Positions 24,010 through 32,903 of a stretch of DNA of 64,000 nucleotides are shown here, one piece after another; the stretch's first letter is position 1; every line of letters begins with the position of its first letter. The notes under the pieces are model-generated. The model had not been told where the DNA came from, ran no database searches, and saw nothing but the letters and a program-made list of their open reading frames with translations. The DNA is from Dehalococcoidia bacterium. Lineage in GTDB: Bacteria > Chloroflexota > Dehalococcoidia > E44-bin15. Made by a program: the position numbers and the translations under genes. The DNA is taken from NCBI GenBank assembly GCA_041649635.1, contig JBAZMV010000001.1, positions 62,001 through 126,000 of the forward strand, written 5' to 3'.

Positions 24010-24729
24010 ATGGCTAGACCGGATGATGAAAAAGAAAAAAAGAAGATCATCTCAACGGGGCACGCCGAGATAGATAGAAGACTTGGCGGCGGCCTGCCTA
24101 TCGGCTCACTGACACTGGTGGAAGGAGAATCGGATGCCGGGAAATCGGTGCTCTGCCAGCAGATGATATGGGGCTCGCTTAACGATGGTTACAGCGTCAT
24201 CCTCTTCACCACCGAGAACACGGTAAAAAGCCTGGTGAGCCAGATGGACAGTCTGGGACTGGGCATTCTCGACTATCTTCTGCTGGGCAGGCTCAAGGTT
24301 TATTTTATGAAGCAGTCAAATATCAGGACACAGGTCAATGAAACGTTCGCGACTATATTGGAGACGATTGGTAAAAATGAACGGTATCAGCTCATTATAG
24401 TAGATTCTTTAACCCCCATGCTTCCAACCGCCAGCGATGTGGAAGTCCTGCACTACATAGAGCGCTGCAAGCACTTTTGCGATAACGGAAGGACTGTCGT
24501 CAATGTCACTCACAGCTATGCCCTGGAAAGCGGCGTATTAATGCGTGTCAGGTCGGCATCAGATGCCCATCTGAGGCTGATGATCGAAAAGGTCGGCGAC
24601 AAGCTGGTCAAGACCCTCGAGGTGGCAAAGGTCAGAGGCGCGGCTCAGAGCACCGGCAACGTGGTGACCTTTGACGTCGAGCCGGAGATAGGTATGAAAA
24701 TTATGCCTCTCTCCAAGGCCAAAGCATAA
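24010..24729 (+). CDS. arlH: ArlH, KaiC-like ATP-binding regulator of the archaellum motor
   Basis: A 239-residue RecA/KaiC-fold protein with Walker A GESDAGKS (residues 39-46) and Walker B LIIVDSLTP. The opening IISTGHAEIDRRLGGGLPIGSLTLVEG is the standard ArlH/KaiC start. In archaea ArlH binds ArlI and controls assembly and rotation. Start ATG 24010 is preceded by CAGGAG; a GTG at 23995 would add five residues. It is directly followed by two ArlI genes. Confidence 0.92.
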   Translation: MARPDDEKEKKKIISTGHAEIDRRLGGGLPIGSLTLVEGESDAGKSVLCQQMIWGSLNDGYSVILFTTENTVKSLVSQMDSLGLGILDYLLLGRLKVYFMKQSNIRTQVNETFATILETIGKNERYQLIIVDSLTPMLPTASDVEVLHYIERCKHFCDNGRTVVNVTHSYALESGVLMRVRSASDAHLRLMIEKVGDKLVKTLEVAKVRGAAQSTGNVVTFDVEPEIGMKIMPLSKAKA

Positions 24730-24792
24730 GCGGAGGACTGGCTGGAAATGCCGGGGATTCAGGCTGTATTCAGCAGGAGGTCGGAATAAACC

Positions 24793-26523
24793 ATGGTAGC
24801 GCAACCTCAGGTTGAGGAGAATAAGGCTAGAGGGTCTGCGAAAACCGCACCATCCGGACAGGTTTTCTCGGAAGCCCTTAGAAAGGCGTGTGAAGAAAGC
24901 CCTCACCTCCTCGAGTACGTGAATCAATTAAGCGCCGACATCGGAATTCCCGAATACGTGCCTAAGCTCTCCAGGAAGATGTCCGAGGATACAAAGCCGA
25001 ACCTTATCTATCCTACCAGCGCCAAAGGCATCTTCATTCATATCTTGTATGATGAAAACGGCGACATGCACAACTATATCGCTGTCGAGCCAACCACAAC
25101 GGTGGACTTGAGCAGCATTATGGAAAAGGTCGAGGACGCATGCATAGCCATAAGCGAGCACATACCGGGCATCGATCCTTATGCGGACAGGCAGGAACAG
25201 CTTCTTAAATATGTCGAGCAGGTCACCACTTTCAAGAAAGCTGCCGGTCAAAGTCCGATGCAGAAGTATTTCAAGTTCCTGCGTCCCAAAGAAACCGAGA
25301 GCGTGGAAAAGGTTAAAGTTACCCGCAGGGAGCTTGAAGGGATAAAATATCTCTTTATACGCGAAAAGGTCCGCATGGGGGTCCTCGATCCGCTCATAGC
25401 CGACCCTTATATCGAAGACGTAAGCTGCGCGGGATTAGGGAACGTGTTCGTTGCGCACAAGATTTTCGGGAGCCTCAAAAGCACAATCTCCTTTTCCAAT
25501 ATGGATGAACTGGATGAATTCGTTATTCGACTGGCCGAGCGGGTAGGCAAGGCGGTCACGATCAGACAGCCTATCGCCGATGCCTCTCTCCCCGACGGGT
25601 CACGGATTAACATCGTCTACGGCCGCGACGTTTCCAAGCGCGGCTCCAACTTCAGTATTCGTAAATTCAGCGAGGTGCCTCTGTCTATTTTCGATATAGT
25701 GGAATTCGGCACCATCGATTATATGATACTGGCGTACCTTTCCCTCGCCATCGGCAACGGCATGAATATCTTCATCGCCGGTGAATCTGCGTCAGGCAAG
25801 ACCGCCCTCCTGAATGCCCTGACCGTCTTCATTTCCCCGCAGGCCAAGATCGTATCCATCGAGGATACCCCCGAACTGCAGGTGCCTCAGCAGAATTGGT
25901 GCAGAGAGGTGGTCCAGACCACAAAGGCCGATGATACCAGCGGAGCGATAACCATGTTTGACCTGCTCAGAGCGGCGCTGCGGCAGAGACCCAACGAGAT
26001 CATCGTGGGAGAAATCAGAGGCAAAGAGGGAAACGTGGTGTTTCAAGCGATGCAGACCGGACACTCGGCTATGTCCACCTTCCACGCGTCCACCATTGAG
26101 AAACTCATTCAGCGAATTACCGGAGACCCCATCCTGGTGCCCAAGACATATCTCGACAACCTGAACATCGTCGTGCTCATGGGCATAGTGCGGTTACCTA
26201 ACGGACAGACGGCACGCCGGTTGACTAGTATTGCGGAAATCGTAGGATGGGACTCTGCGTCGCAGAGCTTCAATATCACGGAAGCCTTTCGCCATGATGA
26301 GGTAACCGATACTTTTGAGTTCAACGGCTACATGACCAGTTATATCATGGAATATAAGATCGCCCCAATGTTAGGGATTCCAGCCAACCAGATAACTAAG
26401 ATATATGCCGAGCTAAAGAGACGGGCTGCTATTCTGGAGACTCTGCACAAACAAAAAGGGGTTTCCGGTTTCTACGAGGTGCTCGACGTGCTGGGCAAAG
26501 CGCAGAGGGAAGGACAACTATAG
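24793..26523 (+). CDS. arlI: ArlI, archaellum motor ATPase, first copy
   Basis: A 576-residue secretion-type ATPase. The N-terminal region PEYVPKLSRKMSEDTKPNLIYP with FIHILYDENGDMHNYIAVEP is characteristic of archaeal ArlI, not bacterial PilB. Walker A GESASGKT lies near residue 330 and Walker B EIIVGEIRGKEG near 400, with the ASP-box-like GSRINIVYG and the conserved FHAST. ArlI drives both assembly and rotation of the archaellum. It has an obvious paralogue in the next gene. No zinc cysteine cluster as in PilB is seen. Confidence 0.94.
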   Translation: MVAQPQVEENKARGSAKTAPSGQVFSEALRKACEESPHLLEYVNQLSADIGIPEYVPKLSRKMSEDTKPNLIYPTSAKGIFIHILYDENGDMHNYIAVEPTTTVDLSSIMEKVEDACIAISEHIPGIDPYADRQEQLLKYVEQVTTFKKAAGQSPMQKYFKFLRPKETESVEKVKVTRRELEGIKYLFIREKVRMGVLDPLIADPYIEDVSCAGLGNVFVAHKIFGSLKSTISFSNMDELDEFVIRLAERVGKAVTIRQPIADASLPDGSRINIVYGRDVSKRGSNFSIRKFSEVPLSIFDIVEFGTIDYMILAYLSLAIGNGMNIFIAGESASGKTALLNALTVFISPQAKIVSIEDTPELQVPQQNWCREVVQTTKADDTSGAITMFDLLRAALRQRPNEIIVGEIRGKEGNVVFQAMQTGHSAMSTFHASTIEKLIQRITGDPILVPKTYLDNLNIVVLMGIVRLPNGQTARRLTSIAEIVGWDSASQSFNITEAFRHDEVTDTFEFNGYMTSYIMEYKIAPMLGIPANQITKIYAELKRRAAILETLHKQKGVSGFYEVLDVLGKAQREGQL

Positions 26524-26547
26524 GGGCGCCGGCCGCGAGGTAGCGAT

Positions 26548-28284
26548 ATGACGACAACCACTCAAACTTCAATAGAAAAAAGACCGGGCGATAGTGTATT
26601 ACGGCGCCGTGACATCGAAGAAGCGATGCCGGAATCGCTGAGGGCCGTTTGCCGGGAACACCCGCATGTGTTCGACTATATAAGCGGCTTGCCGCTGTCC
26701 GAGGTCGGCATGCCGGAGTACGTGCCGGAGCTGACGCGTAAGATGGGTGATAGCAAACAGCCTAATTACATCTACCCGGCCCACTTCAAAGGCGTTTTCA
26801 TACATGTTTTATTTAGCAACACCGATGTCAGACATCAATACATACCGATAGAGCCTTCAACGGAAGGCCTCAAGGACCTGATGCAACAGATGGAGGTCAA
26901 ACTTCTGGCACTGCGCACCAAGCTTCCACGCATCGATCCTGATGGAGACAAGCAGGCTCAGCTCCTGGATATATTAGACTTGGTGGTCAGCGTTGACGCG
27001 CAGGCATCCAAATCAAGCATCTTGGATAGAAATGTCGGTTTTCTGCGCAAAGGAGGCCCTGCCGTACCAAAACTGAAGGTGACAAAAAGGGAACTGGATG
27101 CGCTCCGGTATCTTTTTGTCCGCGATAAGCTTGGCATGAGGGTTATGGACCCTTTGATGCAGGATCCTTATATAGAAGACATCAGCTGTTCCGGCACGGG
27201 TAATCTCTTTGTTGAACATAAGATTTTCAAGAGTCTGAAAACCACGATTACCTTCTCCACACATGAGGAGCTTGACGAATACGTGATATGGCTGTCCGAA
27301 CGCGTGAAGAGACCTGTTACCAATAAAAAGCCCATCCAGGATACAGTCCTTCCCGATGGATCACGCATAAATATCGTCTACGGACGGAATGTATCCAGGC
27401 GCGGTTCTAATTACACTATCCGTAAATTCAGCGAAACCCCGTTGTCTGTTTTCGAACTGTTAGAGTTCGGCACCCTTAACTACCAGATGCTTTCTTATCT
27501 ATCACTGGCTATAGGATGTGGAATGAACGTTTTCGTATCCGGTGAGACCGCCTCCGGAAAAACCACTCTGCTGAATGCGGTGACCACCTTTATTCCACCG
27601 CTGGCCAAGGTGGTCAGCCTTGAGGACACGCCTGAACTGCAGGTGCCCCACAAGCACTGGCTCAGAGAAGTAGCCAAGGCCGCCGGAGCCGATGACACCA
27701 GCGGTGCGGTCACCATGTTTGACCTGCTCAGGGCAGCATTGCGGCAGAGACCGGACGTGATAATTGTGGGCGAAATCCGGGGCAAGGAAGGAAACGTGGC
27801 GTTCCAGGCAATGCAGACCGGACACTCTGTCATGGCCACCTTCCACGCGGCATCGGTGGAGAAACTGATCCAGCGTATCACTGGCGATCCCATTCTGGTT
27901 CCTAAGAACTATGTGGAGAGCCTTAACGTGGTTATTCTGACCAGCCAGGTAAAACTGCCTAACGGCAGGAAGGGGCGGAGACTTACAGGAATCGCCGAAA
28001 TAGTGAGTTACGATCCTGTTGCAGAAGCCTTTTCCTTTGTAGAGAGTTTCAAATGGGACCAGACGAAGGACGTCTTTGAGTTCACAGGATATATGACCAG
28101 TCACGTCCTTGAGAACAAGGTAGCCCCCAGGATTGGCATCTCGGTTCATAAAAGGCAGAACGTATACGCAGAGATGGAGAGGCGGGCGAAAATATTAGAG
28201 AAGTTGCACAAGGAAAAGGGGGTCACCGGATTTTACGAGGTTCTTGAAGTATTGTCCAAAGCACAAAGGCAGGGGCTTTTCTAA
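26548..28284 (+). CDS. arlI: ArlI, archaellum motor ATPase, second copy
   Basis: A 578-residue paralogue of the preceding protein, alike over its whole length: PEYVPELTRKMGDSKQPNYIYP, Walker A GETASGKT near residue 331, Walker B VIIVGEIRGKEG near 405, and the ending GVTGFYEVLEVLSKAQRQG, nearly the same as in copy one. Both keep intact catalytic motifs, so neither looks dead. Its stop overlaps the arlJ start (TAATG), so it is probably the one that pairs with ArlJ stoichiometrically. Roles of the two could differ: assembly against rotation, or hetero-hexamer. Confidence 0.94.
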   Translation: MTTTTQTSIEKRPGDSVLRRRDIEEAMPESLRAVCREHPHVFDYISGLPLSEVGMPEYVPELTRKMGDSKQPNYIYPAHFKGVFIHVLFSNTDVRHQYIPIEPSTEGLKDLMQQMEVKLLALRTKLPRIDPDGDKQAQLLDILDLVVSVDAQASKSSILDRNVGFLRKGGPAVPKLKVTKRELDALRYLFVRDKLGMRVMDPLMQDPYIEDISCSGTGNLFVEHKIFKSLKTTITFSTHEELDEYVIWLSERVKRPVTNKKPIQDTVLPDGSRINIVYGRNVSRRGSNYTIRKFSETPLSVFELLEFGTLNYQMLSYLSLAIGCGMNVFVSGETASGKTTLLNAVTTFIPPLAKVVSLEDTPELQVPHKHWLREVAKAAGADDTSGAVTMFDLLRAALRQRPDVIIVGEIRGKEGNVAFQAMQTGHSVMATFHAASVEKLIQRITGDPILVPKNYVESLNVVILTSQVKLPNGRKGRRLTGIAEIVSYDPVAEAFSFVESFKWDQTKDVFEFTGYMTSHVLENKVAPRIGISVHKRQNVYAEMERRAKILEKLHKEKGVTGFYEVLEVLSKAQRQGLF

Positions 28285-29792
28285 TGAAGTTTCCCAATTT
28301 CAAGAAAAAAGAAACCAAGAAAAAAGAGGAGAACTTCGACGCTTTACTGTTGGAGGTGGACTTCTTTTGCCAGCTGGCATATATGGCGGCAATCGCTACA
28401 TCGGGCATATCGAGAAGCGGAATGTTCTATCAAGCCGCCAGGTTACCGTATTCGGCCACGCGTTACTTCAGAAGGGTCGACTTCGTGGCCAAGATGTTCA
28501 ACCACGACTATTCGCAGGCATGCCGGATAGTAGGAGAAAAGACTAAAGACCCGGCAATTAAAGCATTTTTGCTGCGGTTCTCGGGCGCCCTGTCATCAGG
28601 AGAGGATATCACCGGCTTCCTTTCACGGGAATCAGCCATCGTTTCGGAGACGTACGGTAACTCTTACGAACGAAGGCTTGACCTCGTGAAGAAGTGGGCC
28701 GACGGCTATGTAGCGTTGATGCTGGTGCCGGCGCTGATCTCCGTCATGGGTGTGGTGACCCTGATGCTTGGTGTAGTATCGGTAACGTTCCTGGCTTCGA
28801 TGATAGTTCTGAGCATAGTGGCTTCTATAGTAGGCTCATGGTTCCTGTATCGCACATCTCCAAGAGAAGTTAAGAACCATTCGTTTCCGATCCGCTCCAA
28901 AGAACAGGAATTAGCCAGGAGCCTGGCGAAACTTCTTATCCCGATAGCAGTCATCGCTGTAATGTTATTGTTTGTCATGAAAGTTGATTTAGGTCTTATG
29001 CTGATTGTTGCCGGCGCCTTTATCCTGCCTGTCGGGCTGTTAGCCATGTCGGATGATAGAAAAGTGACAAAGCGCGACTCCGATATCGCCAGTTTTCTGA
29101 GATCTGTGGGCGGAACAATGCAGGCCATAGGAGCCACCGCCGCCGAGGCCATCAGCCGGCTCGATTTCCGTTCGCTGGGAATCCTGAAGGACGATGTGAG
29201 CCTGCTTCACACCCGATTGGTCGCCGGTATAAGCGCATATGCCTGCTGGAGAAGCTTTGTAGAAGAAACAGGATCTGAATTGATAAACCGCAGCGTAACA
29301 ACTTTCTGGGACGGGATTACCCTGGGTGGCGAGCCGCAGGAAGTAGGACATGAAGCAAGCGCTTTCGCCTTGAAAGTATCTCTTCTGCGGGCGCAGCGAA
29401 GCCAGATATCCGCTGGTTTCACATGGCTTACAATTGCCATGCACAGCGTGCTTTCCTTATTGATCATGTTTGTATATTCCGTTTTTGTGAGTTTTACTGA
29501 AATTATCGAGAGGCTAATGCCGTCGGAGGGAGCTACTCAAAGTAACATCCCCGTCTCTATTCCGTCATTCGGTCTATTCGGCCAGGACCCGGCGCTGCTG
29601 GATCTCTTCTATGTCTTTATTATTATTGTCGTTTTCGTAATGATTATAGCCAACTCCTTTTCTATTCACGCGGTGAGCGGAGGCCACCCCATGAAGCTGG
29701 TCTTTTACCTGGCTCTCACCGGGTCAATCTCAGGTATAGTCATTCTTGTAGTCCCATCCCTGGTAGATATGTTGTTCAAAAGCATGTGGTGA
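28284..29792 (+). CDS. arlJ: ArlJ, archaellum platform membrane protein
   Basis: A 502-residue polytopic protein of the TadC/ArlJ family, encoded straight after its ATPase. The cytoplasmic N-terminus with LDALLLEVDFFCQLAYMAAIATSG-type sequence precedes a conserved cytoplasmic loop (SGEDITGFLSRES, ...YGNSYERRLDLVKKWADGY) and about seven to nine membrane helices. This is the membrane core on which ArlI acts. Length is close to archaeal ArlJ. A second conserved block, FLRSVGGTMQAIGATAAEAISRLD, repeats the loop motif of the family. Confidence 0.93.
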   Translation: MKFPNFKKKETKKKEENFDALLLEVDFFCQLAYMAAIATSGISRSGMFYQAARLPYSATRYFRRVDFVAKMFNHDYSQACRIVGEKTKDPAIKAFLLRFSGALSSGEDITGFLSRESAIVSETYGNSYERRLDLVKKWADGYVALMLVPALISVMGVVTLMLGVVSVTFLASMIVLSIVASIVGSWFLYRTSPREVKNHSFPIRSKEQELARSLAKLLIPIAVIAVMLLFVMKVDLGLMLIVAGAFILPVGLLAMSDDRKVTKRDSDIASFLRSVGGTMQAIGATAAEAISRLDFRSLGILKDDVSLLHTRLVAGISAYACWRSFVEETGSELINRSVTTFWDGITLGGEPQEVGHEASAFALKVSLLRAQRSQISAGFTWLTIAMHSVLSLLIMFVYSVFVSFTEIIERLMPSEGATQSNIPVSIPSFGLFGQDPALLDLFYVFIIIVVFVMIIANSFSIHAVSGGHPMKLVFYLALTGSISGIVILVVPSLVDMLFKSMW

Positions 29793-29821
29793 TTGAGAAT
29801 GCAGATTAGGAAGAGTTGATT

Positions 29822-30730
29822 ATGAATACAACACTGATAGCAGTACTGATATGCTTCGGATTGTGCTTGAAGATAGCGCTCACCATAGCGGCTATCCAAT
29901 ATTTGAGACGATCCTCTTCAAAGATCACCAGGAAACGGAAGCGCCAGGGCGGCCGGCGGGAGGCATCAGTGAGTGAGAAGAAAGCCGAAAGCCGGCCTGT
30001 ATTGGAGAGTTCGACCGGCCCTGATACTAAAGAACAAGCTAGTTCTTTAGTCGATAAACCTTTGAAACCTACGCCGGTAGCTAAAGTTCAACAACCGGAG
30101 ACACAGGCAACAGGGACAGTAGCCGCAACAACCGAAATGAGGCGCATGGAAAAACCTCGCCAGGAACCGCCGGCAGGCAAAACGCCCGAAGGGGAGCGGA
30201 AAATGATGAAAGTGGTCACCGGCCCCCCGCGCAAGAAGGGCGAGAAGATCGAGGTCGTCGAAATTAGAAAGCAGGTTGAGCCAAAGAATATCGCCCCCGT
30301 CGGGGCTCAAACACCGAGCAGAGACTTGAAAGACGACTCCACGAGCGGTACCGCACTTACGGGTACGGGAACGCCGCGGGAGCAGGCTGCCGCAAACGAA
30401 GCGAAGGACGCGGATAAAACTCCGCAGGAACCGATGGCAGGCGCTATTGTACCTGATGAAACAACAATGAAAGAGGATGAAAGCGGCGCCGAGGACAATC
30501 AGACAAGCTCCGAGCCGGCTGAAGGGGCTTCGGATTCAGAAGAGACGGAAGAGGACACGCAGCAGAAAGATAAATCAGGCCTTGGTGATTTAGCGGATCT
30601 GTTCGCCACGAACGCTTCCGATTTTACCGAAAAGAGCAAACTCGCTGAACAGGTGCAGGAGGTTGACGTCAACGACATTCTTCAGGAGGGGCTGGGACTG
30701 CTCGGCAAGGTGAAGAAACCTGATGAATAG
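29822..30730 (+). CDS. Membrane-anchored acidic, low-complexity protein of the archaellum cluster
   Basis: 302 residues from ATG 29822 (a TTG six bases upstream is a weaker start). An N-terminal membrane helix (about 3-25) is followed by a basic patch (SKITRKRKRQGGRR), then about 220 residues rich in Glu, Pro, Thr and Lys, and a short ordered end, SDFTEKSKLAEQVQEVDVNDILQEGLGLLG. I recognise no family. The position right after arlJ and the anchored layout recall ArlX of Crenarchaeota, a membrane-bound ring protein, but sequence similarity is not visible. Function is unknown. Confidence 0.75.
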   Translation: MNTTLIAVLICFGLCLKIALTIAAIQYLRRSSSKITRKRKRQGGRREASVSEKKAESRPVLESSTGPDTKEQASSLVDKPLKPTPVAKVQQPETQATGTVAATTEMRRMEKPRQEPPAGKTPEGERKMMKVVTGPPRKKGEKIEVVEIRKQVEPKNIAPVGAQTPSRDLKDDSTSGTALTGTGTPREQAAANEAKDADKTPQEPMAGAIVPDETTMKEDESGAEDNQTSSEPAEGASDSEETEEDTQQKDKSGLGDLADLFATNASDFTEKSKLAEQVQEVDVNDILQEGLGLLGKVKKPDE

Positions 30731-30941
30731 GGCTGTTCGCGATGTTAATCTTAACCGAGTGAACCGAAGGACTAGTTATCGCCAGCAAGCTGAACTTGTC
30801 GCAGCACCGATTGGAGATTGTCCTGGACAGCCCCGATAACAAGTTGCGATCCTCGACCAATTTATGGCCGAACGATATCAGTTGATGCGGCGCAATCTAA
30901 GCATACTCCTCATCATTATCGTATAGTCAGGCTGAAATGTA

Positions 30942-30970
30942 TTGACAATGTGCATCGTGTATGTTATATT
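30942..30970 (+). promoter_or_regulatory. Sigma70-type promoter before the GEMM riboswitch
   Basis: TTGACA at 30942-30947 and TATATT at 30965-30970, separated by exactly 17 bases. A start near 30977 would put the riboswitch candidate in the 5' leader of the gene at 31151. The preceding 210 bases (30731-30941) show no gene. Confidence 0.8.
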
Positions 30971-31040
30971 TTCCCAATTTTAGATGAATATGAATGGTTC
31001 ATGTAGGCAGTGTTTTCGAGGATGCTTAGCTGCGTAAGTT

Positions 31041-31106
31041 GTCCAAAAAACAAACCGCAAGCAATTGCGGAGCGCAAAGCTGCGGGCAGGTTTCAATAGT
31101 CGCAGT
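31041..31106 (+). ncRNA. Cyclic di-GMP-I (GEMM) riboswitch candidate
   Basis: The core reads CAAACC (31051-31056), with a hairpin CCGCAA-GCAA-TTGCGG closed by a GNRA tetraloop (31055-31070), then AGCGCAAAGC (31071-31080) and a second stem CTGCG/CGCAG (31080-31084 with 31101-31105). Order and signature match the GEMM-I consensus (CAAACC, GNRA hairpin, GG-ACGCAAAGCC). It follows a strong promoter and precedes the ribosome-binding site of the gene at 31151. A GGGGC-TTTAT-GCTCC hairpin near that site could be the expression switch. Confidence 0.7.
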
Positions 31107-31150
31107 AATAAGATTGTTGGGGCTTTATGCTCCAGGGGAGGAACTATAGA

Positions 31151-31465
31151 ATGGACTCAACAGTTACTTGCATTGTAAATCTGGTGTTCGCCTGTCTCAT
31201 TGCAGCCTTATCTATTGCCGGATACGTGTTGACTCATAAGAGGACCGGCCAGCATTGGCCTCTCTGGATTGTGCTTGCCGTAGGCTGGGTTATCCTGGCC
31301 ATACCGTATGTCATATTCCTTGCAGATTACAATTTGAGCGTAGCGGCAATGGCCGCCCTATGGCTGTCTTCTTATGTGCTCATCATGGTGTCGCTGGTGC
31401 TGCTTTTCCTTAAGCTCATGCATTTTTTAAAAAACAGGGAGAAGAAAGAAACCACTCAGCAATAA
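31151..31465 (+). CDS. Small membrane protein with three to four helices
   Basis: A 104-residue hydrophobic protein. Segments at about 7-27, 37-58 and 65-92 are membrane-spanning; the tail, FLKNREKKETTQQ, is basic. The start at ATG 31151 follows GGGGAGG; a start 24 bases upstream lacks one. I recognise no family. The promoter and c-di-GMP riboswitch candidate in its leader suggest that the gene responds to c-di-GMP, so a surface, motility or biofilm role is likely. Confidence 0.75.
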   Translation: MDSTVTCIVNLVFACLIAALSIAGYVLTHKRTGQHWPLWIVLAVGWVILAIPYVIFLADYNLSVAAMAALWLSSYVLIMVSLVLLFLKLMHFLKNREKKETTQQ

Positions 31466-31501
31466 GTTATCAGGCGATAGTTGCATAATTTAACGCTTGA
31501 G

Positions 31502-31541
31502 AGCCCCGGGTTATTGTATATAGCTTAACATCGGGGCTTTT
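31502..31541 (+). terminator. Intrinsic terminator after the small membrane protein gene
   Basis: AGCCCCG (31502-31508) pairs with CGGGGCT (31532-31538), followed by TTTTC. The 23-base loop is long, so strength is moderate. It would isolate the riboswitch-controlled gene from the peptidase gene downstream. Confidence 0.6.
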
Positions 31542-31583
31542 CAATTATCTGAGTGTTCCCGTCCATCCAGATCCTGTAACGAT

Positions 31584-32447
31584 ATGTTCATTCAAGTTAA
31601 TACGGGTACCTTCCCCCCGATAGCAATCCTAAGCATATCACCAGGATTATTGACTGAACCGGTAAAAGCATCCATAATAAACAATCTGATGGAAGGTATC
31701 TGGATAGCTGTTTTCGTCGTGCTGGGAACGGTTGTAGCCGGCCTGCTTAATGTTTTAATCGATCGCTTGCCCAATAATCAGTCGATTCTATCCGCTCGTT
31801 CTCACTGTGCCTCGTGTCATCATCGCCTGACGATAAAAGACCTCATTCCTGTATTGAGTTATCTGCGGCTGAAAGGGCGTTGCCGCTACTGCCAAGCGCC
31901 TATTCCCAGACGCATGCTCTGGGTAGAAATCGGCACCGGGGCTCTTTTCGGCTACCTCTGCTGGCACTACGGACTGAATATTGATCTGGCGATTGCTTCC
32001 TTCTACTGCTGCCTGTTCGTCATCATCATGGCAATCGATTTAGAGCACCAGCTTATTCTTAACAAGGTGACTTACCCGGCTATGGCAGCGGCGCTGCTCA
32101 TCAGCGTATTCTCATCCGAGCCGGGAATAGTTGACGCGGCCATAGGCGGCGGCATAGGCCTGGGGCTTTTTCTGCTGATTGCGCTTGTCAGCAGGGGAGG
32201 GATAGGATTGGGCGACGTAAAGCTGGCGGCACTGATAGGGCTGGTCACCGGCTATCCACTGGTATTCATTGCACTGGTTCTGGCGATTATTATTGTTGGC
32301 CTGGTCGCCATAATGCTACTCATTATCAAGAAAAAGAAAGGCAAGGAAGGCATCCCCTTCGGGCCATACCTTTCTTTAGCCGCCATAGCCACCCTGTTAT
32401 ATGGAGCTGAGATACTCGACTGGTGTCTGGATATATTTCAGGTTTAG
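31584..32447 (+). CDS. pilD: Type IV leader (prepilin) peptidase
   Basis: A 287-residue polytopic peptidase of the bacterial PilD type. The cytoplasmic zinc site CASC and CRYC is at about residues 73-101. The two catalytic aspartates fall in MAIDLEHQL and GIGLGDVKLAA. It removes the leader of type IV pilins and possibly of the archaellin, as no archaeal-type ArlK is seen in the window. The start is uncertain: the first ATG gives an N-terminal extension of 30 residues, and an internal Met at 31692 would fit a usual start. Confidence 0.93.
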   Translation: MFIQVNTGTFPPIAILSISPGLLTEPVKASIINNLMEGIWIAVFVVLGTVVAGLLNVLIDRLPNNQSILSARSHCASCHHRLTIKDLIPVLSYLRLKGRCRYCQAPIPRRMLWVEIGTGALFGYLCWHYGLNIDLAIASFYCCLFVIIMAIDLEHQLILNKVTYPAMAAALLISVFSSEPGIVDAAIGGGIGLGLFLLIALVSRGGIGLGDVKLAALIGLVTGYPLVFIALVLAIIIVGLVAIMLLIIKKKKGKEGIPFGPYLSLAAIATLLYGAEILDWCLDIFQV

Positions 32448-32603
32448 TATATTCTCAGCATGGCCTGTACTCTTGATCAGCGATTCGACCGGATTCACAT
32501 GGATTTGTCGATACAGTTGTAGTGGAATAAGATTTCTCGGCGCAGCTCCTACTCATATCGTTTTGCCCGCACGGAAGAATGTCCCGTCATAAAAAACCAA
32601 CTT

Positions 32604-32632
32604 TTGCCATAGCCTTGTTTCTATTGTATAAT
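32604..32632 (+). promoter_or_regulatory. Promoter of tRNA-Ser(CGA)
   Basis: TTGCCA (32604-32609) and a perfect TATAAT (32627-32632) separated by 17 bases, ending 11 bases before the tRNA. Confidence 0.85.
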
Positions 32633-32642
32633 CGCAGATTGT

Positions 32643-32733
32643 GGAGAGGTGTCCGAGTGGTTGATGGTGCCGCTCTCGAAAAGCGGTCTCGCCGTTTCGG
32701 CGAGCGCGGGTTCGAATCCCGCCCTCTCCGCCA
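32643..32733 (+). tRNA. tRNA-Ser (anticodon CGA)
   Basis: A class II tRNA of 91 bases with encoded CCA. GGAGAGG pairs with CCTCTCC, the anticodon loop CTCGAAA carries CGA (reads UCG), and the long variable arm TCTCGCCG-TTT-CGGCGAG is typical of serine. GGTTCGAATCC forms the T arm. Confidence 0.97.
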
Positions 32734-32903
32734 TATAACTGCAACCGATGCGCCATAGGCCGTAAAAAGACCTCCATGCGTACGCTTCTCGACTAACAGC
32801 CGATATTGTGGTACATTACTCACACTGAATTATTCCGGAATGCAATTTCGACTAATAATTGAATCAGATATCATCAGCGATCTTTCTGGCTGAGGGGTAT
32901 GGC

